DNA from: Eubacteriales Family XIII. Incertae Sedis bacterium
GTDB lineage: Bacteria; Bacillota; Clostridia; Peptostreptococcales; Anaerovoracaceae
NCBI GenBank assembly: GCA_031257175.1
Contig: JAIRPE010000138.1
Coordinates: 1-34,885 of the forward strand
Length of the DNA stretch: 34,885 nt
Reading direction: 5' to 3'
This document shows positions 24,446-31,629 of this stretch, in pieces; the stretch's first letter is position 1, and each line of letters starts with the position of its first letter. The position numbers were made by a program, and so were the translations under genes. The notes beneath the pieces are model-generated. The model did no database searches. It was not told the DNA's origin and worked only from the letters and a program-made list of their open reading frames with translations.

Positions 24446-25957
24446 TCATTTAAGCTTGGGATCCAGGGCGTCTCTCATGCCGTCGCCCAGGAAGTTGAAA
24501 GCCAGCACCAAGACGATGATGAAAATCCCTGGGTATATGGCCAAGTAGGGGTTGGTCTCCAAGTATTTGCTGCCGATTTTCAGTATGTTGCCCCATTCGG
24601 GAATCTTGGGCTCCACGCCCAGCCCCAGGTAGCTTAGGGATGAGGTGGAGAGGACGGCTATGCCTATGCTCACGGAGGCGCGCACTATCATGGGCGCCAT
24701 GGAGTTGGGGACCACGTGCTTCAGCAATATCTCGAAGGGACGTCTGCCGTAGCCCCTGGCCGCCTCAACGAACTCGCTGTTGGAGGTGACCATGACCTGC
24801 GCCCGCATGGTTCGGGCGTAGACGGGCACGTTGCTTATGCTCAGCGCTATGATGAGGTTCAGCATGTTGGCGCCGAAGGCCGCGATTATGGCTATGGTGA
24901 GCAGGGTGCCAGGCACGGCGAAGAACACGTCCATGACTCTCATTATCACGTTGTCCAGCCGATTTTCATAAAAGCCTGCGGCGGCTCCCAGCAGGCCGCC
25001 GACAACGAAGGGCGCGGCCGTGGAGATCATGCCTATTATCAGGGATATGCGGGCGCCGAAAACGATGCGGGTGAATATGCAGCGCCCCAGGTCGTCGGTG
25101 CCGAAGGGGAATTCCATGCTAGGCGCTCTCATCAGGGTGGAATAGTCGTTGCTGGTGGCGGTGCGATAGTCGAAGGTGAGCGCACTGACCACGGACAGGG
25201 TGAGAAGCACCACTATGACCAGCAGTCCCAGTATGGCCATGTAGTTGCGGAACACGCGCCTCAGGGTCTCCACCCATTCTATCGAGTTCCTGCCGCCCTC
25301 GTTGCGTATGCGGGCGAAAACCACCAGAGCCAACAGGAGGGCGAACACGTTTCCCACTGCGGCGGTCAGCGCGAGGATGGCGGCCAGGGGCGCGAGACGC
25401 GCGTATCTCCCGGTGTCGGCGGCGCGGCTCACCAGAACAAGCGCGACGGCGTAGAACGCCATGGACAGCGCCAAAAGCCCCTGGCCCAGCCAGAAATTTT
25501 CGGGCAGCTCGGGCTTGAACAGGTTGAGCGAGCCTATCACGAAAACCATCATGTTGTTCAAAATGGAAAAATACGCCAGATGATACTCGATGGGCTTCGT
25601 CTTTTTGGCAGTCATGAAGCCCGCTATGGCGGAGAAAACATTGCCGATAAGCACGAAAGGCACGAGCAGCACGGCGGCGGCGCGAACCCATGGCGCTATG
25701 CCGTCCTTGGCTTTGATCCCCGCCCTGGACGCCAACGCCAGAGCCAAGCTCAGGGCCGCCGCCGCGAGGTAGGCCAGCCCCAGGGGGAAGGACATTTTGT
25801 CGATGTAGAAGCCCATGACGCTTTTGTCGAAATTGTTGTAGAGCAACACCAAGGCTATGACCAGGCTGGCAGCCCAGCTTATGTTGAGGGCTCCCAGCTC
25901 CGAGAAGTTTTTCAGCTTCCGGGCCTCGGTTCTTTTGAGGAATGTTTTGTTGTTCAT
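24446..25957 (-). CDS. oppC: Peptide ABC transporter permease (OppC/DppC-like) with a large N-terminal membrane extension
   Basis: Inner-membrane permease of the importer. The C-terminal ~270 residues are a normal OppC: a helix starting near FRNYMAILGL, then FPFGTDDLGRCIFTRIVFGAR, and the EAA loop EAARGYGRRPFEILLKHVVPN that contacts the ATPases. It ends SYLGLGVEPKIPEWGNIL...FLGDGMRDALDPK. About 230 residues precede this, with about six hydrophobic segments (near 28-41, 58-77, 92-115, 128-147, 160-178, 188-215). Usual OppC is about 300 residues; this is about 503. I prefer the second of two adjacent Met codons (25957), 5 bases from AGGAGG; 25960 is only 2 bases away. It begins 9 bp after oppB, whose stop codon lies in the ribosome site. 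Confidence 0.9.
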   Translation of the reverse strand: MNNKTFLKRTEARKLKNFSELGALNISWAASLVIALVLLYNNFDKSVMGFYIDKMSFPLGLAYLAAAALSLALALASRAGIKAKDGIAPWVRAAAVLLVPFVLIGNVFSAIAGFMTAKKTKPIEYHLAYFSILNNMMVFVIGSLNLFKPELPENFWLGQGLLALSMAFYAVALVLVSRAADTGRYARLAPLAAILALTAAVGNVFALLLALVVFARIRNEGGRNSIEWVETLRRVFRNYMAILGLLVIVVLLTLSVVSALTFDYRTATSNDYSTLMRAPSMEFPFGTDDLGRCIFTRIVFGARISLIIGMISTAAPFVVGGLLGAAAGFYENRLDNVIMRVMDVFFAVPGTLLTIAIIAAFGANMLNLIIALSISNVPVYARTMRAQVMVTSNSEFVEAARGYGRRPFEILLKHVVPNSMAPMIVRASVSIGIAVLSTSSLSYLGLGVEPKIPEWGNILKIGSKYLETNPYLAIYPGIFIIVLVLAFNFLGDGMRDALDPKLK

Positions 25958-25966
25958 CATGCCCTC

Positions 25967-27361
25967 CTAATTGCCTTTTATTTTCATCTTTATGCGCGGA
26001 TCCAGGAAGGCGTACAGTATGTCCACGAAAAGATTCACCAGGCTGACCACTATGGCTATGTAGACCACGCCCGCCAGCACCGCAGGGGTGTCGGGGATGA
26101 ATTGCTTGTCGATGAGCCAATTGCCTATGCCAGGCATGTTGAATACCTTCTCCACCACAGTGGCGCCGCCCATCATGGCGCCGAACTGTATGCCCACCAC
26201 GGTCACGACGGGTATCATGGCGTTGCCTAGGGCGTGCCTCACGGTGACTGCCGCGCTGCTCAGGCCCTTGGCCTTGGCGGTCATGATGAAGTCCTGGCGG
26301 ATGACTTCCAGCATGCTGGAGCGGGTCATCCGCGCCACGCTGGCCGCCAGCCCCGTGCCCATGACAACGGCGGGCATGATGTAGGACTGCCAGGAGCCCG
26401 GCATGAATATGGCCGGCAGTATTTTGTGGTCGATGGAGAGGTTCAGTATCAGTATCAGCCCGAACCAGAAGGCGGGGATGGACAGACCTATCAGGGCTAG
26501 CAGCATTACCGTGTAGTCCGCCGCGGAGTAGGGCTTCAGCGCCGACAATATGCCCGAGGGCACGGCGATGATCACCGCCAGGAGCAGGGAGTAGAAGGTT
26601 AGCTGAAGGGTGACGGGGAATTTGTTCGCCAATGAGACGATGACGTCCTCGCCGCCCAGCAGACTCTTGCCGGGGTTCAGGGTGACTATGCCCTTGAAGG
26701 CCCTGAACAATTGCTCCAGATACGGTTTGTCCAGGCCGTAGGCGGCGTTGAACTCGTTACGCTGATCCTGGGTCGCCAGATCCCCCAGTATGTTGTAGGA
26801 AGCGTCCATGGGCGATATGTACAGTATGGTAAATACGAGGAAGGTCACGCCCAAGACCACGAAAACGGTCATGATGAGCCTTTCGTAGGTATACTTCACG
26901 TAGGCGTTGGCCATGAGGACGAGGAAAATGAAAGCGGGGAAGGCGAACACGACGAACAGCGCCATGACAGGGGGCTTCGACATGAAGGAGGCGACGGCGC
27001 TTTGGAAGGAGAAGGGCAGGAGGTCGGGAGCTTCCTGCCGCAGCCTGCGCAGGGCTTCATCCTTCAGGCGCGCCTCGGCCACCGCGTCTATTTCGTCGCG
27101 GCCGACGTGCCCGCCGAAGAATTCGGCCTTCCTGCGGACATGGCCGCCCACCTCATCGAGCAACGCGGTCTTCGTGCCGTCCTTCTCCATGCCGAGCCTG
27201 ATTTCCCGTAGCCTGGCGCCGTAAGGGTCATCCCCGCGTTTCGTCAGGTAATAGAAATAGGCGGGCAGGAAGAACAGGGCGCCCAGCAGGAGCAGGAGCG
27301 TCCTGGAGGATGTCTTGCTGAAGGTCTTTTGGAAACTCGTTCGGATAAAATTGACGAACAT
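25967..27361 (-). CDS. oppB: Peptide ABC transporter permease (OppB/DppB-like) with an N-terminal extension
   Basis: Inner-membrane permease, 464 residues against about 310-330 for the family. Typical OppB sequence begins near residue 155 (YERLIMTVFVVLGVTFLVFTILY) and includes the AAYGLDKPYLEQ region, the EVIRQDFIMTAKAKGLSSAAV EAA loop, and VVEKVFNMPGIGNWLIDK, ending in DILYAFLDPRIK. The first ~155 residues add a basic N-terminus, a membrane helix (about 21-39) and a charged ~90-residue domain (about 40-128, rich in Arg, Glu, Asp). A second helix (about 131-152) follows. This topology is not part of the ordinary family. The ATG has AGGGAG about 7 bases upstream. It lies 98 bp after the amidohydrolase gene, across a stem-loop. 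Confidence 0.9.
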   Translation of the reverse strand: MFVNFIRTSFQKTFSKTSSRTLLLLLGALFFLPAYFYYLTKRGDDPYGARLREIRLGMEKDGTKTALLDEVGGHVRRKAEFFGGHVGRDEIDAVAEARLKDEALRRLRQEAPDLLPFSFQSAVASFMSKPPVMALFVVFAFPAFIFLVLMANAYVKYTYERLIMTVFVVLGVTFLVFTILYISPMDASYNILGDLATQDQRNEFNAAYGLDKPYLEQLFRAFKGIVTLNPGKSLLGGEDVIVSLANKFPVTLQLTFYSLLLAVIIAVPSGILSALKPYSAADYTVMLLALIGLSIPAFWFGLILILNLSIDHKILPAIFMPGSWQSYIMPAVVMGTGLAASVARMTRSSMLEVIRQDFIMTAKAKGLSSAAVTVRHALGNAMIPVVTVVGIQFGAMMGGATVVEKVFNMPGIGNWLIDKQFIPDTPAVLAGVVYIAIVVSLVNLFVDILYAFLDPRIKMKIKGN

Positions 27362-27400
27362 TTCGCGACTCCCTTCGTGATGGTTGTTAGAGAGGTTTTT

Positions 27401-27453
27401 AAAGCCTTAACGCCGTAAGGGCGGCGGCCCCGCCCGCCGTCGCTAAGGCTTTT
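27401..27453 (-). repeat. Intercistronic stem-loop between amidohydrolase and oppB (repeat-family copy C)
   Basis: AAAGCCTTAACG (27401-27412) pairs with CGCTAAGGCTTT (27442-27453), 11 of 12 positions, enclosing a GC-rich loop that itself folds. On the minus strand the stem is followed by TTTAAAAA, so partial termination is possible. AAGCCTTAACGCCGTAAGG resembles AAGCCTAACGAGCCGTAGG of the 41-91 repeat. Confidence 0.5.
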
Positions 27454-27459
27454 GGCGGC

Positions 27460-29085
27460 TTACCGCCGCGAGTACACGATTTTGCCGCCCAAAAGCGTCA
27501 TGTCCACGGCTATGTCCTTGATAGCGCCTGGCGCGACGGTGAACGGGTCGCCGTCCAGGACGACCATGTCCGCCAGCTTGCCGTGCTCCAGACTGCCCTT
27601 GGAGCTTTCCTCGTAGGAGGCGTAGGCGCCGTTACGGGTGAACAGCCGAACCGCGTCGCGGACGCTGAGCCTTTCATCGGGCAGCCAGCCGCCCTCGGGG
27701 CCGCCGCCCAGTTTTTCCCTGGTCACGGCGTACTGTATGTTCTCCAGGACGTCGAAACTCTCCACGGGGGAACAGGCGCCGCCCGAGACGGCTACGCCCG
27801 CGTCCAGCATGGACTTCCAGGCGTACAGCTTTTTGGAGGCGGGGTTTTGAAGCAGCTTCTCTGCGCCGTCCATGTCGGAGCCCACGAAAACAGGCTGTAT
27901 GAAGGCTTGCATCCCTTGCCTGCCCATTTCTTCCAAAGTCTCCTGCGTGGCCACCTGCGCGTGCAGGACGCCGTGCCGGCGCCCCGCGCCGTTCTTCTCG
28001 TTAGAAGCCCTAACGGCGGCGGCGGCATTCTTCATGGCGCGGTCGCCTATGGCGTGTATGGTGGCGTCCAGGCCGTTTTCGGCACATTTGCCGACGATCC
28101 GCGTCAGTTCGTCCAAATCTATTCGGAGGGAGCCGAAATCGCCCTCCGACCCCGCGTAAGGCTCCAGAAGCGCGGCGGTTCTGCCGCCCAGGGAGCCGTC
28201 CGTGACTATTTTCACAGGCCCGATGCGGAACATGTCGTCCCCCTGGCCCGTCCGAAAGCCGTCTTTAATGTACTCGTCCAGCTGGGCGTCGCTGTCGTAG
28301 GTGTTCAGGCAGCAGACACGCACAGTCAGTTCCCCGGCGTCCCGCAGGGCGCGGAAAGCCTTCATGGCCTCGTACTTGCTTCTGACAGGCAGAGAGCGCA
28401 GGTCGTCGCTGTGTATGCTGGTGACGCCGCAACGGTTCAGCCGCGCCGCAGCGTATTTTATCAGCTCTCCCAGATCCTCGGCGTCCAGCGGCGGCATGGC
28501 CTCCATGAACAGCCTGGCCGCGCCTTCCCTGAGGAGGCCCGATTCCATGTCGATGTCCCCCGACAGGGCTTTTGCCTGGGCCAATTCGGAAATAATTTCC
28601 AGCGCCTTGGAGTTGACGGCGCAGACGTGGCCGCAGGTGCGAAGGAAGGCGACGGGCGCGTCCTTCGACACGGCGTCAAGGTCAGCTTTGTCAAGCATGC
28701 GCGGCTCGGTGAAATTGTCCTGGTTCCAGCCTCTGCCTATCACCCAGCTTCCCTGAGGGAGGCGGCGCCCCTCGACGTGCTCCTTCCCCAGGCGGATCAC
28801 GTCCTCGGGGGAAGCGGCGGCGTGGAGCTTCACGCAATTCTCGTACCAGGCGTAGGTGACGCAGTGTATGTGCGAGTCGATGAAGCCGGGAAGCACGGTT
28901 CTGCCTTCCAGATCCACGCGCCTCGCGGCAGTCAGCGACGAGGCCTCCTCGGTCGTGCCCAGGAAAGCGACGCGCCCGTCCTTCACGCCTATAGCCTCGA
29001 CCGCCGCGTCCGAATCGTCCATGGGGCGCACCGCGCCACCGAAGAGCAGCAGATCTAATGTTCCTGTTTTGTCGGCGTAATTCAT
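27460..29085 (-). CDS. YtcJ-like metal-dependent amidohydrolase (Amidohydro_3)
   Basis: A 541-residue cytoplasmic TIM-barrel hydrolase. It shows the metal motif in LPGFIDSHIHC (HxH), KIVTDGSLGGRTA in mid-protein, HAIGDRAM and VLHAQVA supplying further His ligands, and SGGACSPVESFDVLENIQYAV. Near the end come EHGKLADMVVLDGDPF and the small composite beta domain that closes the chain. Relatives act on amides, cyclic imides or N-acyl amino acids; the substrate cannot be read from sequence. GAGGTG lies 5 bases upstream of the ATG. It sits between the PNPOx-like gene and oppB in one direction, so its substrate may enter through the transporter. Confidence 0.88.
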   Translation of the reverse strand: MNYADKTGTLDLLLFGGAVRPMDDSDAAVEAIGVKDGRVAFLGTTEEASSLTAARRVDLEGRTVLPGFIDSHIHCVTYAWYENCVKLHAAASPEDVIRLGKEHVEGRRLPQGSWVIGRGWNQDNFTEPRMLDKADLDAVSKDAPVAFLRTCGHVCAVNSKALEIISELAQAKALSGDIDMESGLLREGAARLFMEAMPPLDAEDLGELIKYAAARLNRCGVTSIHSDDLRSLPVRSKYEAMKAFRALRDAGELTVRVCCLNTYDSDAQLDEYIKDGFRTGQGDDMFRIGPVKIVTDGSLGGRTAALLEPYAGSEGDFGSLRIDLDELTRIVGKCAENGLDATIHAIGDRAMKNAAAAVRASNEKNGAGRRHGVLHAQVATQETLEEMGRQGMQAFIQPVFVGSDMDGAEKLLQNPASKKLYAWKSMLDAGVAVSGGACSPVESFDVLENIQYAVTREKLGGGPEGGWLPDERLSVRDAVRLFTRNGAYASYEESSKGSLEHGKLADMVVLDGDPFTVAPGAIKDIAVDMTLLGGKIVYSRR

Positions 29086-29118
29086 TTTTTCACCTCGTTC
29101 AAACGGAATTAAAAAAAA

Positions 29119-29175
29119 CGCCGCAGTAAGCCAGGAGCCGCAGGCCGTCGGCCCGGGGAGGCGTCCTTGGCGGCG
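29119..29175 (-). repeat. Imperfect intergenic hairpin between PNPOx-like and amidohydrolase genes (repeat-family copy D)
   Basis: CGCCGCAGTAAG (29119-29130) and CTTGGCGGCG (29166-29175) form an imperfect outer stem, with GC-rich inner structure. CGCCGCAGTAAGCC then GAGCCGCAGGC matches CGCCGCAGCAAGCC then GAGCCGTAGGC in the 41-91 repeat, differing at two bases plus a small gap. It sits a few bases past the stop of the upstream gene. Confidence 0.5.
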
Positions 29176-29182
29176 CGGCGGG

Positions 29183-29674
29183 CTAGTGGCCCACGACGGC
29201 GCCCTTACCGCGAAGCTTGCCGCTCACATGTTCCGCATCGAGGCGGTACACGATGACGGCTTTCTGCATCCTGGTCAGGTCGTCGCGGGTCTCGTGCGCC
29301 GTGAGGGGCATGAACACGTTCATCAGCTCGGTCATGGACGCCACCTGCTCCTCAAAGTCCGTCACCCGCTCCACCCTGCCGAACAGTATGACGCTCTCGA
29401 AATAAGCCTCCGCTTTGGTGGGGGTTTTCATCTCCACGCGGCCGATGACGGTGAATGTGGCCCTGTTGTCGCGGGTTATATTGTCCACTTTGTGGCCGCT
29501 GGCGGCGGAATGGAAGTACACGTGCCCGTCGTGGTACACGTAGGAAATCGGGTGCGCGTAGGGCCAGCCGTCCTCGCTGACGGTGGCCAGAACCCCGTGG
29601 GAATTCTCCTTAAGCACGCGCTCTATGTTCTCCGCGTCCATAACTCTGTCTTTTCGTCTCATCGGGCGTATCAT
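29183..29674 (-). CDS. PNPOx-like flavin-binding split-barrel protein
   Basis: A 163-residue protein of the pyridoxamine 5'-phosphate oxidase-like split-barrel superfamily. Visible are the opening helix (DAENIERVLKEN), GVLATVSEDGWPYAHPISYVYHDGHVYFHSA and GHKVDNITRD, which align with the FMN-binding strand pair of Pfam Putative_PNPOx/NimA-like proteins. VIVYRLDAEHVSGK then forms the closing strand. Relatives reduce nitro compounds or bind FMN, F420 or heme. AAGGAGG lies 6 bases upstream of ATG 29674; a longer frame begins at 29740 without a ribosome site. It follows pepV after 56 bp in the same unit. Function in peptide use is unknown. Confidence 0.85.
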   Translation of the reverse strand: MIRPMRRKDRVMDAENIERVLKENSHGVLATVSEDGWPYAHPISYVYHDGHVYFHSAASGHKVDNITRDNRATFTVIGRVEMKTPTKAEAYFESVILFGRVERVTDFEEQVASMTELMNVFMPLTAHETRDDLTRMQKAVIVYRLDAEHVSGKLRGKGAVVGH

Positions 29675-29730
29675 GGTTATCCTCCTTGACATCGCCGCCT
29701 GCGGGCGCGGCGTGGATTTTGGGATCGCCC

Positions 29731-31143
29731 CTAAGAGCAAACGTCGATGATCGACTGGGCGAATATTTTCACGCAGGCCTCAAGCTCCGCTATGACCGAA
29801 TACTCGTCTGCGGCGTGGGCGTAAGTCTCCGTGTCGGGGTAGGCCGCGCCGAAGGCCACGCAGTTTTTCAGCCCGTGGACGTAGGTGCCGCCTCCCATGG
29901 AGACGCACTCGCCCTTAAGGCCCGTATAGCTCTCGTAGACGTTCATCAGGACTTGTATGAACGGCAGATCCTCAGGGACGTGGTGGGGCAGAACCATCTC
30001 GTCGGTCTCCGTCCTCATGCCCGCTTCGGCCATTTTCGCGCTGATGACCCTGGAGGTGTTCTCCTCATTGGAGCAGATGGGGCAACGCAGATCGAAGCCG
30101 CCCCTCAGGCCGCCGACGGAATACTCGAGCGCGGCCAGGTTGCTGGTCAGGGGGCCGGAAAGCTCGTCTTCCATCTTCACGCCTAGGGCCTCGCCCGCGT
30201 TGTCCCCGTAGGGGAATAACGCCGCCAGCGCCTTTATTTTGGAAAAACCCTCGGAATCGGCCAGAGGCAACGTCGCCAGCAAGGCCAGCAAGGCGGTCAG
30301 GGCGTTCTTCCCCTCGTCGGGGTAAGAGGCGTGGGTGCCGACGCCCTTTGCTCTCAGGACTAACGCGCCGCCGCTTTCCTCCAGGCTGAAGGAGACCCCC
30401 GTCTTTTCGCCCTGGGCCGAGACGGCCTCCTTGAGCTTGTCCATGCCAAAGCCCGCGTGGGGCAAGCCTTCCACGGTGGCGACGGCCTCGTCGGGGACTA
30501 TGTTCAGCGCGTGCCCCGCGCTCAAGGCCGTCAGTCGCGGCAGGGCGCCGTCGTCTGGGAAATCTGAGCTGAAATAAGTGGCATACCTTCCTTTTTCTAT
30601 GTTGTACACGGGGAAGGCGGCGTCGGGCGAGAAGCAGTAGTTGGGCAACGCCCTCAGCTTGGTGTACGCCTTGAGGTCGTTTGAGCCGTTTTCCTCGTCC
30701 GTGCCCAGCATGAGCCTGACGTTCTTCGAGAGGGGGACGCCCAGCTCGCGGACGCACTTAAGGGCGTAGAGGGCCGCCATGGCAGGCCCTTTGTTGTCAG
30801 CCGCTCCCCTGCCGTATATCCTGCCGTCGCGCACGTCGGCCTCATAGGGCGGGGTAGTCCAGCCTGAGCCTTCATGAACCACGTCCAGGTGGCACAGTAT
30901 GCCCAGCTCGTCCTCGCCGTCGTTCAGGTTGATTTCCAACATGTGGCCGCCGACGTTTTTCGCCTCGAAACCGTGGCGCGCGGCGATAGCGGCCGCTTTC
31001 TCCATGGCCGCCGCCGGGCCGGGCCCGTAAGGCTTCCCGGGCTCCGCGTCCCCTCGGACGCTCCTGACGGCGATTAGCTCTTTGATGTCTGACAGCATGG
31101 CTTCCCGATGGCCTTCAACGAAAGCTTCAATCCTTTGCTTCAT
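29731..31143 (-). CDS. pepV: Dipeptidase PepV (peptidase M20)
   Basis: Cytoplasmic dinuclear zinc dipeptidase with broad specificity, 470 residues as expected. Metal and catalytic motifs are GILCHLDVVHEG (H85, catalytic D87), GRGAADNKGP (D116), and GTDEENGSND (E150 general base, E151 ligand), with the final ligand in YAHAADEYS near the C-terminus. A lid or dimer-like domain (about 175-370) includes SAGHALNIVPDEA, a typical PepV segment. GAGG lies 9 bases upstream of the ATG. It is first in the minus-strand operon behind a consensus promoter. Its position before oligopeptide-transporter genes suggests it hydrolyses the imported dipeptides. Confidence 0.93.
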   Translation of the reverse strand: MKQRIEAFVEGHREAMLSDIKELIAVRSVRGDAEPGKPYGPGPAAAMEKAAAIAARHGFEAKNVGGHMLEINLNDGEDELGILCHLDVVHEGSGWTTPPYEADVRDGRIYGRGAADNKGPAMAALYALKCVRELGVPLSKNVRLMLGTDEENGSNDLKAYTKLRALPNYCFSPDAAFPVYNIEKGRYATYFSSDFPDDGALPRLTALSAGHALNIVPDEAVATVEGLPHAGFGMDKLKEAVSAQGEKTGVSFSLEESGGALVLRAKGVGTHASYPDEGKNALTALLALLATLPLADSEGFSKIKALAALFPYGDNAGEALGVKMEDELSGPLTSNLAALEYSVGGLRGGFDLRCPICSNEENTSRVISAKMAEAGMRTETDEMVLPHHVPEDLPFIQVLMNVYESYTGLKGECVSMGGGTYVHGLKNCVAFGAAYPDTETYAHAADEYSVIAELEACVKIFAQSIIDVCS

Positions 31144-31226
31144 AGCTATACCTCATCGACACTATATTGTATTATTTTAGACTTTAAATATCTATTTTAC
31201 TTATATTAAAAATAGACTATATAACA

Positions 31227-31255
31227 ATTATATCTTATATGCGTAACGCTGTCAA
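31227..31255 (-). promoter_or_regulatory. Consensus sigma-70 promoter of the pepV-opp operon
   Basis: On the minus strand TTGACA (31255-31250) and TATAAT (31232-31227) are separated by exactly 17 bp. Both hexamers match the consensus perfectly. The start would be near 31220, about 77 nt before pepV. Such a promoter should be strong unless repressed. Confidence 0.85.
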
Positions 31256-31353
31256 TATATTTTTGCCGCTATACGAGAGAATTGTTTACTATTGGTAAAA
31301 TATTATGGCGGCGCGATTTTTTTGAAATTATTCTGCGTTGCCCTGCTTTGAGC

Positions 31354-31372
31354 CGCGCATCCGAAATGCGCG
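31354..31372. promoter_or_regulatory. 7-bp palindrome in the divergent region, possible operator
   Basis: CGCGCAT (31354-31360) and ATGCGCG (31366-31372) are perfect inverted arms around CCGAA. It lies about 60 bp upstream of the plus promoter and 100 bp upstream of the minus one. It could bind a regulator or form a small RNA hairpin; no regulator gene is adjacent. Confidence 0.3.
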
Positions 31373-31433
31373 AAAAACTTTTTGAGATCCAGCCATTTTG
31401 CCTGACCGCAACATGCTTCGGCCACAAAAAAAT

Positions 31434-31461
31434 TTGAAAAGGCTCACAAAAATGGTATAAT
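31434..31461 (+). promoter_or_regulatory. Sigma-70 promoter of the leader ORF and MFS gene
   Basis: TTGAAA (31434-31439) and a perfect TATAAT (31456-31461) are separated by 16 bp. Transcription would start near 31468, about 60 nt before the leader ORF. Confidence 0.7.
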
Positions 31462-31527
31462 GGCCAAAGAGTTTGAGGTAACGATCGCGCGGCAAGACGT
31501 CGCGTTGAGGAAGAAAGGAGGTTGGAC

Positions 31528-31629
31528 ATGGGCGCGCGGACAGATCCTTCGGTCGTACCCGCCGGGAGAAGGCGCGGCGTCGTGTTCGGGCATATGGAGA
31601 AATTTTTGGTATGGGCGAATGAAGATTAA
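31528..31629 (+). CDS. 33-codon leader ORF overlapping the MFS start
   Basis: ATG 31528 is 6 bases after AAAGGAGG (31514-31521), the best ribosome site in this part of the window. The frame encodes 33 residues with a basic middle (PAGRRRG) and a hydrophobic/acidic end (MEKFLVWANED), stopping at TAA 31627-31629. The stop lies 8 bases inside the MFS gene, whose ATG at 31619 is in another frame and has no ribosome site of its own. The simplest reading is a leader peptide that couples or regulates MFS translation. A sequencing frameshift is less likely because the MFS protein looks complete from 31619. I do not recognise the peptide. Confidence 0.55.
   Translation: MGARTDPSVVPAGRRRGVVFGHMEKFLVWANED

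Larger units (their letters stand above)
31144..31527. other. Divergent control region between the peptide operon and the MFS gene
   Basis: AT-rich DNA with a promoter on each strand: minus at 31227-31255 and plus at 31434-31461. Between them are TTTAC/GTAAA (31285-31299) and CGCGCAT/ATGCGCG (31354-31372), small palindromes that could be regulator sites. I see no gene. The frames that run through it lack ribosome sites or start inside the -10 box. Confidence 0.5.

Noticed and set aside
24716-26230. 504-residue plus-strand open frame opposite oppC/oppB
   Set aside because: Antisense shadow; extreme His/Gly/Gln content, no membrane or soluble-domain motif.
27583-29058. 491-residue plus-strand open frame opposite the amidohydrolase
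   Set aside because: Antisense shadow of a confidently assigned enzyme.
31460-31618. Extended N-terminus for the MFS protein from ATG 31460
   Set aside because: The ATG lies within the TATAAT box of the promoter, so it would not be transcribed, and the added residues look non-native.
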